64,000 nucleotides of DNA, from positions 19,819,079 through 19,883,078 of the forward strand of contig CM049307.1 of NCBI GenBank assembly GCA_026874595.1. The letters are read 5' to 3'. Positions 56,673-64,000 of the stretch are shown in pieces. Below the pieces are notes generated by a model. It saw only the letters and a list, made by a program, of their open reading frames with translations, was not told the origin of the DNA and ran no database searches. This DNA comes from Sipunculus nudus. Lineage: Eukaryota; Annelida; Sipuncula; Golfingiida; Sipunculidae. The stretch's first letter is position 1. Every line of letters starts with the position of its first letter. Made by a program: the position numbers and the translations under genes.

Positions 56673-59600
56673 TTTGTAATTAAATATGTGAGATACTTCA
56701 AGGCCTTTAAAAATACATTTTCCAATTGTAGATCGTTACATAGTTATATATAATTTTATATATGCTTACATATTTATCCCAGATTACGTTAAATGAACAT
56801 CTACTTTGCTGCTTTACTTAAAATCACTGTAAATCAGGGTTGGCAAAATGCTGGTAAATATAAAGGCCATGCTGGCAGTAAAAAAGATAAGATAACATTT
56901 ATTAACCTTCAATTCCAGGAATTTGTTGTTGACTTGCAATTCACTACATAAAAGTAAATAAATACATAAAAATCACACAGAACGTATTTCACTATATGCA
57001 TGTAAAAATAAGCATGTAAAAATGATAAAACAGATAATTCTGCAGAAAAACACATAATTCAAAACATTAGATATCTTGAGGGTTGTGAGTTAGACTTAAA
57101 AAGTTTAATACTATATGGTGCAAGAGATTTTTAAAAGCCAGCATTTCTGCAGAATGTTAGAGCTAGGCATTTACCTGAAGGTAAAAAACTGAACTCTGAA
57201 TGTAGGGGATGTAGTGTGTTGTTCATAACCTTTGATATCAGTTTCACAGATTTCCTGGTGTGTGGCAAGAGAAGTACTAGTTATTCTACAACTTCTCTTC
57301 CTGGTATTATTTTGCTGTTTCTTTAATTTATCAGATGTATTTGTAAACCAGCACTCCAGTGCCTAAGTTAGAACACTGGAAATTATTGAATTATAAAACA
57401 TGGTAATAATGGTTTTGCCAATATTTAGCTTTCCTAGATAATAAAGGTAATATAATCTATTGTTTGCTTTCTTGGATTGATTCAACACATGTTCTTTCCT
57501 ATTCAGATTTCTGTCAATAATACATCCTAAGTATTAATATTTTTTACAATATCTACATCAAGTTGAATTTTATCACACCGGGTCATATTGAAATTTCTTA
57601 GCCTTCATTATAATTACACTTTCATTACTACATTCCTCCATATTAGGTTGTATTTCTAGTACTGTTGAAGTAAATAAAAGAAAAAAATAAATATTTATGG
57701 ATTTAAAGGCAGGGGAGGGGTGTTTTTCTGGTTTGTTTCATTTCTGGTGGTTTTTGCAAGTATTTTTTATAACGTGGGATTACTTGCATATACCAAAAGG
57801 GAAGTGTTTCTAAACTACCTAGACCTATCTGGTCTTTGATGATTGTCATTGATAAGCAGAAGCACAGAAGTTCCCTTCCAAGCATAATTAATTAATATGC
57901 TGCTGTGAAGGGATTCAGCAATGATCAACCCAACATAATCATGATAACTGCCTGATTGTTTTCAATGACTATTACAAATAAAATAGTGTGACTAACTGGT
58001 GACAAGATTGGAGTGGTAAACCCTTACAGATTATAAATGGCCTGGTAACAATCTCTGCTGAATCCACATGTTCTGTCATTAAAATACTAACAAGGGCTCA
58101 GCACTCAAAGGCAATAATTAAAGTACTCAGGACCAATACTGAAACATAAAAATTCTTTTATTCCATAAACTAGTATATATTGGAACAAAGCAGGTGAACT
58201 GTCTAAAGCAGCACAAAAAACCTATCATGACTAAGTCAAAATAATAATTCATGCACAACACCTACCCTGGAAGGTTATTGCTGAACAATGAAAAACCTTC
58301 CTAAACCAACAAATACAGGTAAAACTTTATAAGTTCAGGCACAGTCATTATTCATTTAAATATTTATGAGACCCTGAGAAAAAATGTTTCTCAACTTGTG
58401 ATTTCTGCTGAACCTAATTTGAAATATTTATTACACAGTGATAAAGTATTACTATAATTTTGTATGGTACTGTTGTAGTCCTTCAAGTCTGCTATTGCAG
58501 ATGAATCCCATTTTATGTATTGAGCAGTTCTTATCATTTTTTGGATCTTCATAATTTGTAGATCTTGCGATAATAATAAAACATGGAAAAAAGCCATTCA
58601 TTTTGTATATACCATTTTATTGCCACTTCTTTGCCAGAGGGGTGGTTGTATCCCTGGACAAAGTATGGATACTTAGGTTTCAGCACAGTCGCGCTGCAGC
58701 CGCCGAGATTTTGTTTGGACGCGATGACTCAAATAATATTTCACAGATCCTTACAAAAGTTGACATATGCATAGATATGGATGAGAGGGTAAAGCCTATT
58801 CAAAATTGGGTCGTGACCTTCTCTTGGAGAGTAACCTTGACCTTGAATAGGTCCATTTGGGGGAAAATCACACAAATTCTTAAATATCTCAAGAAATCTT
58901 GCACAGTTAGATGAAAAATCAACTCGACTGAGGATCTTGGATAGTGTTGACATGTACCGGAAACTGGTGGCGCCACCTGTTATCCTTTTCTTTTTGTGCT
59001 GTTTAATACCCCCATCATTTCCACTTAACAGAACTGTGATCATTATAAGTCAAAAACTAATTGACAGATTTCTTTCATATTATGCATACACATAGACATG
59101 GGTTATGAGATGATGTATATTTAAATTGGGGTCATGACCTTTCCTATGAGAGTGGCCTTGACCTTGAATATTGCCATATATGGTGAAAATCACACAAAAT
59201 CATAAATATCTGAAAAAGGATGCATGGATTGCCAATCCAGGATTGGTCCAAAAATCAAATTGACGGAAGATCTTAGATGGCTTTGTCGGGCGCCACCTTC
59301 TTTCCTATTCTTGTTTTTGGGCCTTTTAGTTACCTATCATTGCCAATTGACATTACTGTGAGCATTTTAAGTCTAAAACTAACAGTTAGATTGGGCAACA
59401 AATTGTGCATGTCCATTGATCTTGGATACCTCCATGTTGTATTCAAGACTGGTGGCACTATCTGCAATCGTAATTTTTGGCGTACATCCGTACATTTGCT
59501 TTCGATGGAAATTGCTCATATCTCCTGTGTGGTTCAAGGTATTGGTTTGAAATTTGGCATGTCCATCCATCTTGGAAAGTTTTCTCATAAACCAGACAGG

Positions 59601-61289
59601 TGGTGCCACCTACCTTCCCATTTTTTAGAATAAATTAATGCCCTTATGTGAGGAGTGATTTGGCCTATTGGCCTGAAAATGTGCATATCCATAGATCTTT
59701 GACTCCTCCATCTTGTACTTAAGACTGGTGGCGTCATCTGCAATCATTTTGGCGTGGCGTCCATCTGTACATGTTCTTTTGGTGAAAATTGCTCATATCT
59801 CCGGATTGCTTCAAGGAATTTTGCATGTACATCCATCTTGGAAAGTTTTCTCATGAACCAGACAGGTGGCGCCACCTACCTTCCCGTTTCCGTAAAATAA
59901 ATCAATGCTCTTTTCTTAAGAGAGATTCAACATATAATATGCTACTTATTGGCCCCCATATTTGGTGAAAAATATTGTTTCTCAAGTTTACAGATGGAAA
60001 AAAACACAGGTGCTTGGCAAGTGTCAGTATACGCTGCTGAAGATGGGGGGGGGGGGGCATTTTTAAGGGGGGATTGATTGATTGTCTGGGGATACTATGG
60101 CTCCTGTGGTGTCAAGAAATATCTAGTTGCACTTATTGTCCATGCTGGCATATACCGGGAATTGCCAGTGGCATTTACAAGCCAACCCTGCTTTAAAAAT
60201 TGAAATTATAAAATTTTCCCCCCTACCCCTTTATTTTATGCTGTACAAAATCCCTGTGAACAGAAAAATAGTATTCTGATTTATTTACTGGCACCAACAT
60301 TTAATTAAAGTATTTCACTGAATGGACTTGATTTTGTCACTTTATTAAACTTGCAGTGAGAAAATATAGATTTGTTTTCTCAAATTTGGACCTATTGTAC
60401 TGAGAAGTGAAATTCAAAATCAAAAACATCAAGGTACCTGTTCAATAAGAACCCATCTGTTAACAAATTCACCAAACACTAATGGGCACTCCTTTGTGGG
60501 ATAAAAGTGCAGTACAGGTGACCTGCAGCGAACTGACTTCATACATGTGATTTTTTTTCTTTGATGTTGTCTTATTTTTATGTGATCTTATACAATTTGT
60601 GCATATTCATGGAATCATCAGGTAAGGTTGTTTTCGTAGCAAGGAAAATATAGACAAACCATCAGTAAGGAACTTTTACCCTCAGAAATAATTCCGCATT
60701 ATCCAGTTATTTTTGTATATTATGTTTATAAAAAAATTAATGTGTGATTATCACTATGTTAACATATTCTGAAATTTCTGTTTGACAGCCCAAGGTCCAG
60801 AAAAATAAAGGCTTGCAGGGTAAAAGGCCTGTCCATCCTAATAGTCGTCTGGCAGCTAAACTGTCAAGAAAAGAACATCGAGATGGCCTTCAGGACAAGT
60901 GAGTAACACATTACTCATTACTCTCTTATCAGGTAGTTGTGTAACAGGTACCATTGTCAGATGAAAATTGACAAGTAGTGTAGTACAAAAAATATTGAGG
61001 TACTGGATAGAGAACCCATTTTCTCAGGAACTAAGAAATAATGTTTTCCCCTTTGGAAGACCTCTTCATCAGTGATTAAATAAAGATATCAAATTATCAA
61101 TACATTTTATACCAGATTTATAATGATTCAAATTCTAATTTTAATTTTAAATTCTGACAAAAATGTTTTGATCTTAATGATAGATTGACATGATGTATAA
61201 TAATGATGTCAAGATAAGGTGTTAGTCTTACATATGAATTTTGATTTCTAGGAAGTATAAAGAGAAGTCACAGAAGATTGAAGCTCTTG
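54405..61289 (+). CDS. TMA16: TMA16 homologue, 5' part (continues beyond window)
   Basis: Exons seen: 54405-54407 (predicted ATG), 60789-60898, 61252-61289. The product begins M|PKVQKNKGLQGKRPVHPNSR and continues LAAKLSRKEHRDGLQDK and KYKEKSQKIEAL. It follows the conserved TMA16 head (human [20 protein letters not shown] and EKLKNEKALRLN) with matching spacing. TMA16 is a small nuclear/nucleolar protein bound to pre-60S ribosomal particles. Exon 2 must be entered in phase 0 and has no Met of its own. Family members start MPK, so the start codon should be the last three bases of exon 1. The remaining exons (from the KLQWF region of the family on) are not found before 64000. Confidence 0.75.
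54537..56224. mobile_element. Long-TIR DNA element with internal tandem duplication
   Basis: The left end GGGTCTGTCTAAA (54539) and right end TTTAGACAGACCC (to 56224) are inverted. The inverted similarity continues for about 170-180 bp on both sides (CGCGGAGA/TCTCCGCGG, repeated GGAGAATT units, TACTCTTAACATAT). CTAAAAC flanks both ends (54530-54536 and 56225-56231), a likely 7-bp target duplication, though two extra bases (TC) lie at the left. No transposase was seen, so it is a non-autonomous copy in TMA16 intron 1. Confidence 0.7.
55639..56203 (+). repeat. Tandem duplication (about 283-bp unit) inside the TIR element
   Basis: TGCGGTTTCGTCTAAAGATC begins copies at about 55640 and 55923. The two run nearly identical to AACTCCGCAAATTCTCCATG (55880 and 56161). 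Only a few substitutions separate them, so the duplication is recent. The right TIR lies within the repeated unit. Confidence 0.9.
56629..56671. repeat. (TA)n microsatellite
   Basis: Pure TA run of about 21 units. Confidence 0.95.
56672..58647. other. TMA16 intron 1, part without recognised repeats
   Basis: AT-rich sequence. No coding, RNA or clear repeat signal was found. The open frames near 57703 and 58391 are short and show no protein-like features. Confidence 0.5.
58648..60126 (+). mobile_element. Helitron-like element, family D copy 2
   Basis: 5' GTATCCCTGGAC...GTATGGATAC. Core units share GACCTTGACCTTGAATAGG-type phrases and GGTGGCGCCACC at about 58968 and 59867. The 3' side has GTCTGGGGATAC, a hairpin TGGCTCCTGTGGTGTCA and ATATCTAG|TTG. 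It aligns end to end with family D copy 1 (1479 versus 1455 bp). A G-run interrupts at 60045-60057. Confidence 0.75.
60789..60898 (+). CDS. TMA16: TMA16 exon 2
   Basis: PKVQKNKGLQGKRPVHPNSR then LAAKLSRKEHRDGLQD plus AA. Basic, with the HPxSR...A motif typical of TMA16. Acceptor TCTGTTTGACAG, donor GACAA|GTGAGT. Phase 0 in, 2 nt out. Confidence 0.85.
60899..61251 (+). other. TMA16 intron 2
   Basis: A 353-bp intron, GTGAGT to TTGATTTCTAG. Nothing else seen. Confidence 0.8.
61252..61289 (+). CDS. TMA16: TMA16 exon 3
   Basis: A 38-nt exon: completes Lys, then KYKEKSQKIEAL plus 1 nt. It corresponds to the human EKKEKLKNEKAL stretch. Donor TTG|GTAAGA. Length 1+36+1 nt fits exon 2. Confidence 0.8.
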
Positions 61290-61749
61290 GTAAGATATTT
61301 TTATTTGTGTTGTAATTTTTAAGATATCCCAAACATCCCTCCATCACCAGTGGGATGCTCTCAAGTGAACAGCCAATCAGAGCTTTCCTGGCAAGGTTTT
61401 GCCAATAGTGATAAAATCCAGGGATAAAATCAGGATAAATTTTTTTCCATGGTTTTCACACCAGTTTGTCCCAGCCAAAACTTAAATTCTTTTGTGCATT
61501 TTTGTCATGTATATAGAAAGTCCTCTTCATACTATTTTGCTCTTTATGAAAACAAATTGCTATTTATGTGTAAATATTCTTACAGTGTAAAATTTTATAT
61601 TTATGTTCCTGTAAGTCAGTTATCTTGTGCTTATCTGTTCAGTGTTTTATTAGCTGTGCCACATATTAGTTTCATGACATGTAACATCCTCTTCGGAAAT
61701 AATTGATATCTTAATTCTCTTTTACAGATGTCTAACCTTTCACTTTATT
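61290..61749 (+). other. TMA16 intron 3, start
   Basis: AT-rich sequence after the GTAAGA donor. The 85-codon frame at 61449 is chance. The intron continues through the repeats below to the window end. Confidence 0.5.
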
Positions 61750-64000
61750 AGCTCAGCTGACTGTAAGTCATCTGAGCTATAGCGATCACTCTTTGTCCAT
61801 CGTCCGTCCTGCCATCCGGCCGTCTGTCCGTTAACAAGCCACAAATCGTAACCACTGGACCTGGAATCTTCTTACTTTACATCCAGAGAGGTCCATGAAA
61901 AGTCTCCTTGGAAACCTGGAATTAGGTCTCTGTTACCCATATCCTTCGAGCTATGGGGCCCCAAAGTACCCACCAGAATAGTAAAAAATTTCATACAAAA
62001 ACTTCAATATCTCATTAACTACCTCACTGATGGTCATGATTTTTGGCATACATATTGATCATGAGATGATCCATCAGTTCCTGCAGACTGGATGCGCCAC
62101 CTATAATTTTTGATTTTTTTACGAATTTTTATGCCCCGCCACAAAGTGGCCAGGGCATATAGTTTTACCCATGTCTGTCCTTCCGTCATTCCGTCATTCC
62201 GAAATCAAACATTTGTACAGAGTTTTTTTCGCAATGCCTGCAGATATTGGCCAGATTTTTGGTGTGTGGGCAGATAATGACCAGTTACAGATCGAGTTCA
62301 CGTTTCGTCCCCCTTGACCTACTTTTGACCATTTTACGGCTTCTTAACTTAGAAAATTTCATGAAAAACATAAATTTTCATGACAAATACACATGTACGG
62401 ACTTTTTTCGCAGTGGCTGCAGATATTGGCCTGATTTTTAGTGTGTGGGCAGATATTGACCAGTTACAGATCGAGTTCGCATTTCATCTCAATTGACCTA
62501 CTTTTGACCGTTTTAAGGCTTCTGAACATAGAAAATTTCATGAAAAATAGAAATTTTCATGACAAATACACATGTACAGACTTTTTTTCACAATGCCTGC
62601 AGATATTGGCCTGATTTTTGGTGCATGGGCAGATAATGACCAGTTACAGATTGAGTTCATGTTTCTTCCCAGTTGACCTACTTTTTGACTGTTTGACGGT
62701 GCCCTTACATAGAAAATTTCATAGAAAATATAAATTTTCATGACAAGTGCACATGTACGGACTTTTTTTCGCAATGACTGCAGATATTGGCCTGATTTTT
62801 GGTGTGTGGGCAGATAATGACCAGTTACAGATTGAGTTCATGTTTCTTCCCAGTTGACCTACTTTTTGACTGTTTGACGGTGCCCTTACATAGAAAATTT
62901 CATAGAAAATATAAATTTTCATGACAAGTGCACATGGACTTTTTTTCGCAATGACTGCAGATATTGGCCTGATTTTTGGTGTGTGGGCAGATAATGACCA
63001 TCTACAGATCAAGTTCTTGTTTTGTCCCAGTTGACTTATTTTTGACCTTGACTGCTCCTGAAAATTAAAAAGTTTAATGAAAAATAGAAATTTTCATAAC
63101 AAATGCATATGTATGGACTTTTTTTCCGCAATGCCTGCACTCGGATACCACCCTGATTTTTTATGTGTGGGCAGATAATGACCAGTTACAGATCGAGTTC
63201 ACGTTTCGTCCCCGTTGACCTACTTTCGACCATAGGACACCTCCTGAACTTAAAAAATTTTACAAAATTTAACAAATGTTTCCAATTTGCCCCAGGCGGG
63301 GGGCATTCATGTCGTTCCGACACATCTAGTTTTCTCTGTTTTTGAGTCCTTTAAAAATGTGGACATCTGTTAACAGGGCACAAATCGTAAAGACTGGACC
63401 TAGAATCTTCATTCTTGACATTCTGAGAGACCTATGAAAAGTCTCTGTGGAAACCAGAAATTAGGTCTCTGTTACCCATATCCTTTGAGCTATCGGGCCC
63501 CAAAGTACCACCCAGAATAGTGAAAAATTTCATACAAAAACTTCAATATCTCATTAACTACATCACTGATGGTCATGATTTTTGGCATACATATTGATCA
63601 TGAGATGTTACATCAGTTTCTGCACACTGGTGGCGCCACCTGTATTTTTTAATATTTTACGAATTGTTTTCTCTATTTTTGAGACCTTTAAAAATGTGAA
63701 CATCTGTTAACAGGGCACAAATCGTAAAGAATGGACCTAGAATCTTCATTCTTGAAATTCTGAGAGACCTATGAAAAGTCTCCGTGGAAACCAGAAATTA
63801 GGTCTCTGTTACCCATATCCTTTGAGCTATCGGGCCCCAAAGTACCACCCAGAATAGTGAAAAATTTCATACAAAAACTTCAATATCTCATTAACTACAT
63901 CACTGATGGTCATGATTTTTGGCATACATATTGATCATGAGATGTTACATCAGTTTCTGCACACTGGTGGCGCCACCTGTATTTTTCAATATTTTACTAA
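61750..64000 (+). mobile_element. Helitron-like element, family B, plus copy (runs past window; nested family E)
   Basis: The 5' end AGCTCAGCTGACTGTAAGTC is at 61750. Core units (CTGTTACCCATATCC phrases near 61930, 63470 and 63806) have a period of about 340 bp and GGTGGCGCCACC at about 63632 and 63967. The last two units are almost identical. The first unit is split at 62131 by family E. The 3' end is outside the window. Confidence 0.78.
62131..63329 (+). mobile_element. Helitron-like element, family E, nested in family B copy
   Basis: The 5' end ATGCCCCGCCAC folds on GTGGCCAGGGCAT. The core is six to seven tandem units of about 175 bp (GCAGATATTGGCCTGATTTT near 62421, 62599, 62780 and 62957). 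The 3' side carries GGCGGGGGGCAT, a hairpin TGTCG-TTC-CGACA and CATCTAG|TTTT. The minus-strand repeat protein frames at 62538-63012 are by-products of this array. This is the best-delimited element, since both flanks continue the host unit. Confidence 0.82.

Noticed and set aside
60606-60630. ATG-GAA-TCA-TCA-G|GTAAGG as TMA16 exon 1
   Set aside because: Strong donor, but joining to 60789 shifts the frame and reaches a stop within a few codons.
62538-63012. Minus-strand frames that look like a repeat protein
   Set aside because: They follow the 175-bp DNA units of family E. The reading frame survives only because the units are near identical, and both ends are inside the element.

Overview
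This is an AT-rich animal nuclear genome window carrying three recognisable protein-coding genes in a large, repeat-loaded landscape. There are short exons with GT-AG borders, introns of up to about 8.6 kb, no operons, and abundant LINE, SINE, TIR-element and Helitron-like debris. The repeat style (many non-autonomous elements with tandem cores, resembling the Pearl/CvA and HINE elements described from bivalves) suggests a marine invertebrate, most likely a mollusc or another lophotrochozoan. The species cannot be named from the sequence alone.

Layout. 1-2222: the decayed 3' half of a LINE (reverse transcriptase plus C-terminal Cys/His motif). 2223-7372: intergenic DNA with microsatellites. 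7373-22391, plus strand: a complete four-exon KDEL receptor gene encoding 212 residues with every known ligand-binding residue kept. Its introns hold a TIR element (11817-12701), a tRNA-derived SINE (14090-14365) and Helitron-like elements (14550-15447; 16645-19374 with another element nested inside). 22392-29975: intergenic, with a 190-bp tandem duplication, an unexplained exon-like open stretch (26219-26367, minus) and two more Helitron-like copies. 29976-51312, minus strand: POLG2, the accessory subunit of mitochondrial DNA polymerase gamma, rebuilt here as nine coding exons whose phases all fit (1179 nt, 392 residues). 53.5-54.4 kb: a CpG-richer divergent region with a perfect CTCF-consensus match, probably serving POLG2 leftwards and TMA16 rightwards. 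54405-beyond the window, plus strand: the 5' part of TMA16, a 60S ribosome biogenesis factor. Its first intron contains a 1.7-kb long-TIR element with an internal tandem duplication.

The genes are housekeeping genes with no shared pathway (Golgi-to-ER retrieval, mitochondrial DNA replication, ribosome assembly). The most interesting signal is in the non-coding DNA. At least four sequence-unrelated repeat families share one blueprint: a 5' subterminal inverted repeat that folds on itself, a tandem core containing the palindrome GGTGGCGCCACC or a variant in most families, the inverted copy of the 5' repeat near the 3' end, a small hairpin, and a terminal CTAG or CTTG followed by T. Nested copies allow the insertion site to be read directly. 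This fits rolling-circle (Helentron/HINE) transposition.

No rRNA, functional tRNA or CRISPR was seen. Most open frames of 60-130 codons in the window lie in repeats and are not genes.
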